A stretch of DNA of 64,000 bases from Marthasterias glacialis (lineage: Eukaryota > Echinodermata > Asteroidea > Forcipulatida > Asteriidae), in the NCBI GenBank assembly GCA_911728455.2, contig OU452229.1, positions 23,797,347 to 23,861,346 of the forward strand, written 5' to 3'. This document shows, piece by piece, positions 11,334 to 22,600 of the stretch (positions are counted from its first letter, which is position 1; every line of letters begins with the position of its first letter). The notes under the pieces were generated by a model. That model saw only the letters and a list, made by a program, of their open reading frames with translations. It made no database searches and was not told where the DNA came from. A program made the position numbers and the translations under genes.

Positions 11334-12423
11334 CGATGCCAGTCATGTCGCCCCCTCGCAAGGTACCCCCTGCATTCTCGCCCCCTGACACAGTCGCCCC
11401 CAACAAAGTCACCCCTTCAATTTCAAAGTCGCCCCCCGACAATGTCACCTCCCAGCAATGTCGCACCCCGAGGGTGTCACCCCTGACAATGTCGCCCCTT
11501 TGTATTTCACACAGACACCACCCAGGCCTACCTGAACCCCCAATTTTACCATTTGGATACTTCATTATTTTCACATTTCGTAAGATTTAAAGTCACTTTT
11601 ACAGGTTTTGATATTATAGTAATAATACCTCCATTGGTGAACGAGTTTGAGCGAGTAATAAATGAAAATAATAGATAATAAATAATTAGTTTCCACGATT
11701 GCATTCTTCATTCATGTTATTATCTGAAACTGTAAAATAATGAATATACTTTGATGTCGATTTTTAATCTCAAAAAGTATTTACGCGAGGACAAATTACT
11801 CCATCTGGCGTAGGCCTTACTGGGAATGAGCGTGGTAGACCCAGTTACACAGGCCGGAGATAGACGCGGATGCTCCAGCGAAATTCCTCACGGTAAGGCC
11901 TATGAACCCCATTTATTCCCTACTGTTGAATTTATTACTTGTATATTATTTGATTACTTGTACGCTTAGACATTGTTGTCTTATTAAATATAATGCCATT
12001 TCAATCAAATAAATCTGTTTGTGTCTGCTTATAGTGCCTTGGTATTCATAGCTATTTCATACAAGCCAGCTTGGGTTGCAGGATGGAGTAATGAAAGCCA
12101 CGATAAAAAATGCAAAATAAGGTAACCTCAAGTGAATTAAATGACACATGTCACACAATTTTCAATTAACATAATATATTAATAGTTTATGTCATTGTAA
12201 TTATAATATTCAGACCATTAATAGCAAACAATATTGTGCACGATTTAACAGTTAAACATTGTCGGGGGGCGACACCATCGGGGGGGGGGGGGGGCGACAT
12301 TGTCAGGGGGCCACACCGCCGGGGGCCGACTTTGTCAGGGGCCACTTTGAAACTGAAGGGGCGACTGTGTCAGGGGGCGACAATGCGAGGGGCGACTTTG
12401 CGAGGGGGCGATATGACCAGGAA
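11334..12423. mobile_element. Foldback (MULE-like?) element with G/C-rich subrepeat arms and 10-bp target duplication
   Basis: The sequence TCAAGACCGG occurs exactly on both sides (11324-11333 and 12424-12433). Left arm 11334-11510 begins CGATGCCAGTCATGTCGCCC; the right arm (~12255-12423), read inverted, begins TTCCTGGTCATATCGCCCCC. Both arms are chains of ~16-17 bp units of the form GACAATGTCGCCCCC. The middle ~740 bp are AT-rich and non-coding. Open frames crossing the arms (several per strand) are repeat artefacts. A 9-11 bp duplication and long subterminal arms suggest a Mutator-like origin; no transposase is present. Confidence 0.8.
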
Positions 12424-12520
12424 TCAAGACCGGGATTCGAATCCACACTCTGCTGACCAGAAACACTAGAGTTCAAAGTCCAGTGCCCTTAACCGCTTGG
12501 CCATGATACGCCGATGATTC
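12424..12520 (-). mobile_element. tRNA-like head of the interrupted SINE
   Basis: On the minus strand it reads ATGGCCAAGCGGTTAAGGGC, then AGCAGAGTGTGGATTCGAAT and CCCGGTCTTGA. These are A-box-like and B-box-like pol III promoter motifs of a class II (Leu/Ser-like) tRNA. It continues in the body at 11090-11333. Not a tRNA gene: no intact acceptor stem is seen. Confidence 0.7.
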
Positions 12521-13439
12521 ATGGTGGTGAACTTGTGAATATGGCCTAAGCCAAGTAAGTGCATTAAAAACAGACAACTGCCTCTGACAGTGACATCATG
12601 TACAGTGATCATGCACTGTACATTGGTTGGGTACAAATAATAATCCCTCCCGTAACTCTGCAGGACTAAAAACTAATGAAAAGGAAAGACGATGACGAGG
12701 ACAAAAGAACATGACCAAGCAAAATAAAAGAACAATAAAAAGTCTTTAACAAATCATTGAATTTACCAATCTTGATCATTATTACTATAAAAACAAAATT
12801 GTGTATGATAGTTATGTTACCTGTTTCCATATACGACTGTTCATGTGTGTTGTCTTTTTGGTTTTGTGTAAAGCCAAAGACATTCGAGCTCTTTGCCCAC
12901 TCTGATCCTCGCTCTGACGGCCGGGTCCAGAAGCTAATCTGGATACGTGTATGCCTCCAAATTGGCACAAAGTTCGGTTCACATTCCTCCCCTTTAAAAT
13001 ACCGAACTAGTACTTGGTTGTACTTCTATACTTGGAATAAAGGATGGCCATTTTGGAACAAAGAATATAATGTCGTTATATTTTCGAGGTCGCGAACTGA
13101 CTGCAATCTACCTAAAGTACCTGGTAAGTCATGGGTGATAAGGCCATATCGTGGCTGCAAAGTGCTTGTCATTGTCTTCGTACTGAATAATGCATGGCTG
13201 GATGCACACCTCTAACAACAAACAATAGATGAGTGGTTGAGAGCTGCTGTCAGCAGTAGTAGCTGGCTAGAGAGGGCGGGCAGAGTTTTTCTAAACTCGT
13301 CTAAGTCGCCTCGGGTTAAACCATTTCTTTATTTCAGTATTGACCGAAACCAAAACAGCGGATCGACGAAAACGATGGTATAATAAATATTCATATACAA
13401 ATGAAAAAATTGAAACAAGCATCACCGAAGTAAATAAAT

Positions 13440-13560
13440 AAAATAGGGGGGGGGGCACGGGGGCATGTGCCCCAACTGATGTCCGTGCCCCCTGGTGCCC
13501 CCCCCCCATTTGAAATCTGGACTTTTGAGATTAAAATCTACCAAAATAAATGTATCAGTT
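13440..13560. mobile_element. Truncated copy of the CAGTGGCG-ended family
   Basis: The stretch CCCCCCCATTTGAAATCTGG, then ACTTTTGAGATTAAAATCTA, matches 8570-8610. It carries one end only, next to a long G run. Confidence 0.55.
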
Positions 13561-15184
13561 TTGCATTTGGTAACGAATTATTCCTCGTGAGTATTAGGAT
13601 ACGGCAGGGTGTCGTGGTGTCCTAACAAGAATATTGGGAGGATTGGGGATATATACCCCCCACTTTTTGGAGAGGGGAGATGTCCCATAGGATCACCCCA
13701 AGATTTTGCCAAGTGGTGAAAAAAATGTGTTTATTATTTCACTAATTCATAAAAAGTAAGCAAGCAATGATGAAAATATCTTGTTTCAAAAATATTACGC
13801 ACTCTTTACCATACCCAAGCTTTGTCTATAGACAAATAATGGCGTGCATGTTCTCTCACACACTGGCAGTTCATACCAAACTTTCGGAGAATCATCCCCC
13901 ACTTTTCAACACAGATTTATGCCACTAAAACACACACCAGTCGAGCACTTGAAAAAGAAAACATATTACCTGTTTTCCATTCTTGCTTTCCCGTGCATGC
14001 GGAATTGACTGTTCTTTTGTGTGTGTATTTTCTTTTTCTTCCAGCTCTTATTTTAACCGTCTCTGTGTTGTCCTCTTTCCGTTGTACGTTTTTGTTAGTT
14101 ATTGCCTGTTTTATGATTTTGTTGTTGTGATATTGTTGCTGTTTGTTTGTATATGTGTTTGTTTGTTGGTTGGTTGGCCCTGATTGAATGTCGTATCTTT
14201 ATAAATGTTGTGAATTTAACAGAGTATGGAATAAATGTTTTCTTGAACTGTTGAAAACAAGACTCTTAAATCTTATAACTTACTGTCGTGACTTTGGGTC
14301 TCTTATAGGGCACTGCATAGTAGACCGCTGCACCATTTTAGCCTCAGTTTGACACGGTTGTAAGCACTGCAAGTGCCTGGGTTTTAAAAGCTCATTCCAG
14401 TCTACTCAGCGACGGTTGGTCCATCTTTCTCTGTCTACCCTTTTGCTATTTCCTTAACAGTTCCCCGGAGGACAGTCTTGGATAGGCCCTATCATTTTTT
14501 TACGCTCATACCGTACCACAGAACTGGCTCAATTATCTTTTTCTGTGATCTGACTAAAGATCCGTTTTTCAGCGCGTCGCCTTTTTCACGTGACTTTTTA
14601 CTGTGTCCATCATGAACCAAAACGTTTTGTGCACACGCAATGGTGCGCATGCACGCGCGTCCGATCTAGTCTTTATATTCTATATCTATGCGTTCACCAT
14701 TATCTTGCATCCAAAACGCCCACGCCCAAACGCGTTTCAGGATCTTCCATTTGGGACGCGCATGGGGAAAACAATAACGAACTCCTCAGTAAAATATTAG
14801 GAAATTTCGATTTTTGCGAGTTAAATATTAATTTTCTGAAGTGGGGTAAGTATTTTTAAACTGCATTTAACGTTCACTTGATGAAAGACTGACAAGTGAA
14901 AATAATACATACTGTGCGTGTTAGTACTTGTTTTAATGCATGTGTATAATGATCGTGGTTTCTAACTAAGATAGTAAAACAAAGAACAAAATCTTCTGTA
15001 ACTGAAACTGACGAGCACTGAAAATGATCCACAAACAATGGTTGGTTCTTTGATGGGCTGGATGGAATGTCGTTGAAATTCATGAATTTGGTTCGTCTCC
15101 ACTTTATGATGGACTCATCTTAGAAACGAAGATACCGAACTGCTGCTGTGCAAACTCATACACAAATAAAGTACTCGATATTTC
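13560..15184. other. Intergenic, no gene recognised
   Basis: Mostly unique-looking sequence. 14560-15184 is visibly richer in CG dinucleotides (GCGCGTCC, AACGCGTTTC, TCACGTGACT) than its surroundings and may be the promoter side of the exon at 15185. Frames of 65-90 codons here show no family resemblance. Confidence 0.4.
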
Positions 15185-15657
15185 ATGATATTTGCAGCGA
15201 AAATGTATCATGTTTCGGGAGATTGCGATAGAAGGTTAGCGAGTGGGCGACGAAGCTATGATACACCAGCAAGCACTCTAAGAACACAACAGAGCTCATC
15301 AAGAGTTACACGGTTTGCTAAAAGGGTTGTGAGTCCTGCTGACCGTCAAGAAACACGGTCCTCGCCTCATCAACGGAGAGTTGCGTCTCGTCAAAGAACA
15401 CTCAGCGCTGCTCCATCTAGCTCTGCTCTGGCAGCAGCCACTGGATCCTCAGCTCCAACTTCAGCCATCTCAAGAAACAATCCTAGATCCCATTCTGGGT
15501 GGGCTAAGGTCTCACGGGTTCGCCCTGCGGTCCCTCGATCTGCATGTGGGGACCGTCTCCCAATAGGAGAGTTGCTGCGAATGTCAACAGGAATATGGAG
15601 ATCGTGGAGGAAGCACATGCGGAGACATCAAAGGGAAACGAAACATCTTGCAGAAAA
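15185..15657 (+). CDS. Unassigned Ser/Arg-rich coding exon, likely a first exon
   Basis: An ATG at 15185 opens 157 codons ending at AGAAAAG|GTGATT, a good splice donor in phase 0. Upstream is CG-rich. The product is rich in Ser, Arg and Ala (SSPHQRR, AAPSSSALAAATGSS) and becomes basic at its end (WRSWRKHMRRHQRETKH). No domain is recognised. Phase 0 would allow splicing to the CNBD2-like exons at 23024 or 24721, so it may be an alternative 5' exon of that gene; it could equally start an unrelated or non-coding transcript. No other exon was convincingly linked to it. Confidence 0.35.
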
Positions 15658-15933
15658 GGTGATTTCTTATTGTTTTATTTACTAAAACTATAAGTCGGTC
15701 AAGCGCACGACGAGCGATCATTCCAAATGGGATTTGGGGTGTATTATCCTGTCTCTTTGACACGGATTTACTCTATGTTCATAAAGACCCGCATGCAATG
15801 ACCCTTCGCGAAATGGAGCCTGAGGACGTTACAGAAATTTAAAAGAAATTATAAAAAATAAACAGAAAAGTTTCACGGATTTTTCTCCATTATTTCGCTT
15901 TTTAAGAAAAACGGTATTTATGAATGGGAACGT

Positions 15934-16070
15934 AAGAGTAGTGCCTCGGTCTGAAACGGCCGTTTTAAACCTTGCAGGGTCGAGGCCGTGTGATTAAGGA
16001 CCTCTCGCCGCCACACGGCCACGACCATGCCGGTTTTAAACGGCTGTTTAAGACCTCGGTCACCACTCTT
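15934..16070. mobile_element. Foldback MITE, ~60-bp inverted arms
   Basis: The left end AAGAGTAGTGCCTCGGTCTG and the right end read inverted (AAGAGTGGTGACCGAGGTCT) match. Inner parts GAAACGGCCGTTTTAAACC and CACACGGCC/GGCCGTGTG also pair. The total is 137 bp with a very short loop. Adjacent to the larger foldback starting at 16092. Confidence 0.7.
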
Positions 16071-16091
16071 TTTACTTATTAGTGGATTAGA

Positions 16092-17354
16092 TACGAAAGC
16101 CAATAAAAAATAAGTTTCAAATCCGTAATTACGGATTCGAATCCGTAATTACGGATTCACAATCCGTTATTACGGATTCGCAATCCGTTATTGTCAAATT
16201 TTTATGATAACTTGCGTCGTTACTAGCGAACCACACTTTTTAGCGAGCAGGCGAGTTCCTCAGCGAAAATAAGGTCTAGATTAGTTTCGGCGGAAAAATC
16301 CCAACGACATAGGGAAGTTGCTGGTTTCCTTGAAGATTAAGTGCCAAAGTCAGGCCGCTTATGGCTAATTATTGATACATTTGATTAGCATCTAAAATGT
16401 ATGACACCCTTAAATTGTTTACGTAGGTGAACAATAATTTTATCCCTTGTTAGTTTGCATCTTCACAGAAAAAGATGATGCCTTTAGTTAAATAAAATAC
16501 TGCACAAATATTAGCTTTCTAAAACCTAAAAGTTTTATTAATGATTATTTCATATGGATGATCGTAAACGCACAGGCGTTAAAGAATCAACCTGGGAAAA
16601 GGGCCACCAGTGGATACTGGATTATGGTCAATATAAATATCAATCGCAAAGAAAGTAAACTTGCAAGCAGGTACAGATGAAAAGGAGAAATATAGAATCG
16701 AGACAGGAGAACCTGTAGACAAACTGATTCTGTACAGCTTCATAAAAAATACAGATTATCTCCTTCCATGGGACCATAGCTAATTCAAGCCCCCAAAAGG
16801 CATACTGGTAGTCTTTAAAGAAGGCTCGGGAGGTGAAAATATTTGGTCTCTAATTCAAGTTAATGGACGTGTTTAAGAGTAAGACCATCAGAGGGACTCC
16901 GTTTCTTTCTTTGTGGTTCAATGAAATCCTGTGAATCACTAGGTTTTACAATGCTAAATACTCTGGGCTTTTACATCATAAAAAATAAGAAAAAACATCT
17001 CCCATTTCATTGAATTCCTGATATTTTTCGTATTATATATTTGGGGTGTAAATAGGCCCTACTTAGAATTCAAACAATTTAAGCGACAGCTCTTGTCACG
17101 CTGCATCATATAACACTTGCACCAAATATAAAAACCACGCAGGTCACTCTGCAAGTGCAAATGCATTAAGACCCTATCGACAACCCTCCTTTATGAATCC
17201 GTAATAACAGATTGTGAATCCGTAATAACGGATTGTGAATCAGTAACAACGGATTGTGAATCTGTAATAACGGATTGTGAATCCGTAATAACGGATTTCG
17301 AATCAGTAATAACGGATTTGATTTGATTTTTTTTTTGTGCTATGGGCTTTCGTA
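16092..17354. mobile_element. 1.26-kb foldback element with inverted ATCCGTAATAACGGAT arrays at its ends
   Basis: Terminal inverted repeats TACGAAAGCC (16092) and GGCTTTCGTA (to 17354). Just inside lie arrays of a 21-bp unit: 16120-16195 (about 3.5 units) and 17192-17315 (about 6 units of TGAATCCGTAATAACGGATTG) in opposite orientation. The core of each unit is itself near-palindromic. The ~1-kb middle has no recognised gene. Confidence 0.7.
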
Positions 17355-19666
17355 AGAAGACGTAGGCCTATGTGAGTCGCAGACACCAACAGCCGTATGC
17401 CATAATGGCTCTAGTAGCCACAGCCGTAAGTTCAGACGCAGTCGGTTTGTTGTCACTGATCCATCAAATTGTATCGAGTTTATCTTCATTCATATTGCCG
17501 ACTTCCCTCAGCAAAATCGAAACTCAAAAGAATGTGGGCCCCTCGTGGACTCTCTTCAGTATTATTGATCACTGGGACTGACTTCTCAGACGTCCCGGAA
17601 AGATTACCTTCTGTCCCACCATTCATTGCTCTGGTGGTCTATCGACCATTCGGTAAGCATCACACAAAAAAACAGAGAAAAAAACAACATTGCCTGAGGG
17701 AATTATGGTCTAAACAGAACTAACTCCCATAAGGGGTCATTATGACTTTACATTATACAAATAATATGCATTGTATACTAAAAACACAAACACCTGAGCG
17801 ATGTCTACTTCACCAACATACTATTGTAAAACATTTTTTGCAGAAATTGTTTGTGCGTGGCAAATAAAAAAAAAAACAGTTTCGATACGTCCCCCCCCCT
17901 CCCCACTTCCGAGGAAAAGTCAACCCCTCAGTCCTTCTAATTCTAAGAACCAGCTAATGTATCTCATGGGTCCTTGGCTGGGCTTCTTGTTCTTCCAGAT
18001 ATAGGCTACACAGGGTATGAACGAATTACTCTGTGAAAAAATCAAAAGGATTATTCTCCATTTTGATTTTTTGTCAGGTTTTATGTCTATTTTATTGGTT
18101 TCAACTCAATACCTCCAGCGTAGGGTTTCGTACATGGTCTTTGGCATTTTAAAGGCACATTTTTGTATATCCTTAGCTCAGCACTATCTGGTGGTATAGA
18201 CATAGTGACTGAAAATTGCTTTTCATTCTTTCATAAAGTTGTATTTTTCTGAGTTTCTAAGATCTGCATACTGATGTATCAGGAGAAAATCAAGTGTAGT
18301 TTCCGATTTAACATTAAACACTTTTACTCGATGACTATACAATTATTACGATCAAATATAACAGCATGTTTGCATGTAAGATATCCACTTTCATGGTCGG
18401 TAAAATGTCAAAATTTCATTGGCAAACAGTCTCCGAAACATACTATTTAAAAAAAAATTAACTTCAAAGGCGATTTTCTCCAAACATAAAAGCTGAACTG
18501 CAGTGGCTCAAAAAGGTGGCGATTAGGAGACACCCATATGTGGTTATGCAACTCTTCATACTTCTTGCATAACGCAGAAAATATCAGTTTTAGGTTTATA
18601 TTTCCTTTGACAAAATCTGTAGTTTTGATTTAGTCCTTTTAGTTGGTCGAACACGTTCCAAGTAATCTCTTACTATATTGATGTTGACCCATCCTGCAAC
18701 TTAATAATAAATTTATAGGAGTAATTGACAGATCGTTTGCGTGTTACAGTCGCGGCCTGACTAATCCCCTCCATGTTGAAAATTTGATGAACTATTCGTG
18801 AAAATTTAAACAGTACCCATTGATGGAGTGACTGAGATTTGTTTCAGTGACAATAATCACACACTGGGAGATGACTTGTGTGTGATGGGTCACACACACG
18901 AAAGATGTGTATGGGTGACTTTTCAGTTATAAGATGTGGTTTTACTTTGCCCTTTTCCGGTGTTTTTAAGTGGGTTTTGGGTTTAATCGATTGGTTATTG
19001 ACTTGCACTCATCGCGGCTTAAGGAGATGCCAGGGACCAGTGGGTCACGTCTGCTGCAGACGCCTTTAATACACACCTCTGGCAACATAATAGGAGGCCG
19101 CGAGTTGGCCTCTTCATTCTTGCTTCACAAGACCTTCTTATAGTATTGTTCTCATTCACTCAGTATTGTACCGTTCGAAGTGGCTGTACGGGACACAACT
19201 ATACCCAAGACGGATTCATACAATCAGAAAATAATGTTAGGCCTGGCTGAAACTACCTACCTTTAAATGATTGTGTCTCCCGAGTTTGAAACCTGCATGC
19301 CAACGAATTACATCATCATAGCTTAATATGATGAGAAAGATTAGTCCTGGTCGGATGAAATCCTCGATCAAAGTCCGTGCACCCATCCTCGTGTTATCGG
19401 AGAAAAAGTTTTTGAAATCGTCGACAGTTTTGCCTGGGGGTGTTATGGATGTGGAGTCACAGGTAACGGGTAGTCCTATCGATATCAACAAATCTGATTA
19501 GAATAATTGTAGTTGCGTTGTTCTCATTATCGGGGTCCAGGAAAAACGCCGCCGAAGAATAGTCATCAGTGCTCCTTCAAAATTTGCCTTTGATAAGGTG
19601 TGGTTTGCAGAAACAGCAGTTTTTAAGTTTTTATTATTATACGGTCTTAAAACAACCAATGGCAAC
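17355..19666. other. Intergenic, no gene supported
   Basis: A possible splice-bounded frame lies at 17512-17652 (141 nt, ends TTCG|GTAAGC), but its phase does not match the exon at 15185. An open minus-strand frame at 19260-19491 ends in a plausible donor but has no partner. 18365-18490 matches 56885-57010 and is a dispersed repeat. Confidence 0.4.
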
Positions 19667-22600
19667 ATGACGACAATGACAGCGGGAAACTCATCTGAGA
19701 GTTACACCGACGAGACCGTGAGTTGTTTGAACGGAAGCGAGGTGAGAGAGAGCCTTCAGCAGCAACCCCCTGGTCCTCTGTTCCCAAGACCACCTCCTCG
19801 AAGGCAGGGAGAGGCAGCTGGGACGTCCTCAGTGTCCAAGAGACACGCCAGGCACTCGTACCCCTGCGACTCACCATCTTCGAACCGCACCGGGTCATCT
19901 CTGAGTGGTGCTAGTCAATTATGGATCTCAGGGAGAACTTCATTTGACCAGGAGATCGGGGAGGGGGAAGAAGATGGGATAAATATTGGGGACAGAGGCA
20001 GTGAGTCCTCATTTGGTCAGAACAACGAGATAGAAGAAGAACTATCGAGTCTCTGCCAAGACGAAAATGTTGAAGAGTTTACCTCAGGAGATTTTCAGGA
20101 ACTCGGTGAGGTCGAGAGTCCCGAGACAGCCGGGGAACATCGAACAATGGTGAGGAATTAATTGTCAAGCCGGGATGTAATCATTGTTTGAGAAGCTTTT
20201 AAAACATATCTTTACACCAAGATTCCTAAAAACGAAGGAAAAAAAGGTGCAATATTTGGGCTATTAAAACATACCTGGTCACAATGAGGGTATGTACCCC
20301 CAGCACACACACTTTTGGAAGAATATTTTGTGTAATATTTGTCATTAAAAAACAGGAGCAATAACACACTCTTGGATCTGTTTAAAGCCAAGTCTTTGTT
20401 TCGACTATTGTTACACCCCAAACTGATCATCTATTTCGCCGATTTAGTGCCGCTGAAATACCACTGGTTATCCATCTTTACCGACGATTGACGAAAATTG
20501 TGAAAATTGTAATAAACGTTTATCATGAGTGTTTCGATATACCGATTCGCCATAAAACTAGTGAATGACGTAGGCACACGACCTTTAAAATGGCTATATA
20601 AGCCGATAATGTGACGTTTGTTTTACAGTCGATACTATACAAATAATTATAAGCTACCAACTTCAGGAATCCTCCGACAGATTGTTTTATCAGGATTTAT
20701 TATAAGATAATGATAAGAACATCATACAAACAAGTAACTTGTGAACATTTTCATTAACGGGTTAATTTATTTACTTATATCATCGGGTGTGTGTGTATTT
20801 TTGCTGCTTCCCCCCCCTTTTTTTTTAAATATACATTTTTGGCATCATGCTCTTCGAATTGCCACTTGGTGATTCGCTTCTGTTAAAGGTAAAATAATAG
20901 TATTGGTAAAGCTGATAGTGCAGTGTTCTTATTTTGTGTGATTCAATACATACATTCAGGAGAAAATAGTGAAAAATCGTGCACACTTTTCAGCACGTGA
21001 ACACATTGCTTTGAATTTCGGCCGTTACAACCGAAATTAAAATGGGGGGTGTTCAGATTCTTTTTTTTTTTTCACGACAATGACAGTATTTCAGACGGAA
21101 ACACTTCTATGGAAGATTGGTGCTGGTATAAACTTCATAATAAGTTGGCTTTCAGACCGATACTAACAAATAAAACATTCGATGAATACCAATCCTGTAT
21201 TCTACCTTTAAGGTAATAGTTTAATCATTATCACCACAAAATGTCTTCTACCGTGAAATAAGAAATCTGCATACAGCGGGGACGGGAAGGGCAGTAAACA
21301 TTCAGGATATCTATAACATTGTAGGTTACAACGGTGACTAATGAGCTTTCTCATTACAATAGTGACGCCACAAAGTACCTAATCCCATTGAACTGTGGTC
21401 GATACTGTGTTTGATCCCATCCAATAATATTACTCACAGTTCACTTAGATAATCATCGTTAAATCCTTTCCGTAAAAAGTGACGTAGTTTCCCACAACAA
21501 ATGTGCAAGACGTATCTATAAACATCATTGATTTGAGTTTGACTACGGGCATACTACTCGTTACACACTATATAAGTCCGGTTTAAATTACGTCACACTG
21601 TACAATCAACCTGTTTTGAGATTCCAAGGTGAAACCATAACGGATTGGGTCAGATACCGAAGGAAACTTCGTATGTTTTTATGTCATATTCATCCATATG
21701 TCACATTCATCCATTTTTTCTGAATATTTGGAACATTATACGAATAATGAGAATGACTTATATATCAATTTCAATATCCTTCTGATGTTGTGCCTTCTTG
21801 TTGAATTATTTAACCAATAGTTTGCCGATGTTTCTCTGCAACGCATTTCCGAAGTAATTTGTCCATTCTGAGCCATAATCCTTGCATTGTACTTTATCGA
21901 TACGCCTTTCTTCACATTGCTTCTATCAAAACACCTTAAATAGCGAATCAACAAAAGATGTTTGGGATAACTTCTCAGCACCCTTTATTAAAGCTCTAAT
22001 CGGATTCCTCTTAAAATCGATGAGGACCGAATTGGAATTTATTTTGAAGAGGGTTTTCATCCTCTCTCAAGATCTTTTTAATCTCTGAAAAATGTCTTGG
22101 AGACACGCGTTGTTTGGATTCTCCGAAAAGTAAAAACACACTTAAAAAAGACTCGACTGAAGTAGTAATACCTTTCCCGTCAATATTAGTTTGTTTTTCG
22201 CATTTAAAACATCTTTAGTTGTGTGCAAAACGGTGAACTAATTTAAATTGACTGCTCGGAAATGCATAAAATGTTTCAATATACATCAATAATATTTAAC
22301 GGTAAGGTACAATGTAGCCTAGCCTACACTTTATGTCTTGTATTTCTTTCAAACATTTCTTACAAATTGTTTCTCGTGGTAAAGCCCCCTCTCCCAAGAG
22401 ACGTAACCACATTGGGGGGGGGGGGTGATACGGTACATGTAAAATCCTGACTACGCTGCTGGCTCTACCCCACCCAATAAAAAATATATTTCTTTGCCAC
22501 TTTAACTTTAAATCTCTTTCAAGTTGTTATAATTTTGTTTTGTTTTTTAAAAGTATATAAAAACCACAATGCACCTACATGCCACTAATCAATATAATCA

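Noticed and set aside
11298-11590. Overlapping Pro/Ser-rich frames on both strands
   Set aside because: They cross the foldback arm built of C-rich subrepeats; open in several frames because of composition.
12757-13215. 152-codon plus-strand frame
   Set aside because: Length notable, but residue make-up is erratic (I/C/W-rich), no family resemblance, no promoter or splice context.
17372-17652. Possible internal exon 17512-17652 with AG and GT borders
   Set aside because: Entry phase does not match the only upstream candidate exon (15185-15657), and no similarity is seen. A join to a hypothetical acceptor at 19611 fits in phase but has no other support.
19237-19491. 84-codon minus-strand frame ending at a donor-like site
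   Set aside because: No partner exon and no recognised domain; lies just upstream of the CNBD2 first exon and may be chance.
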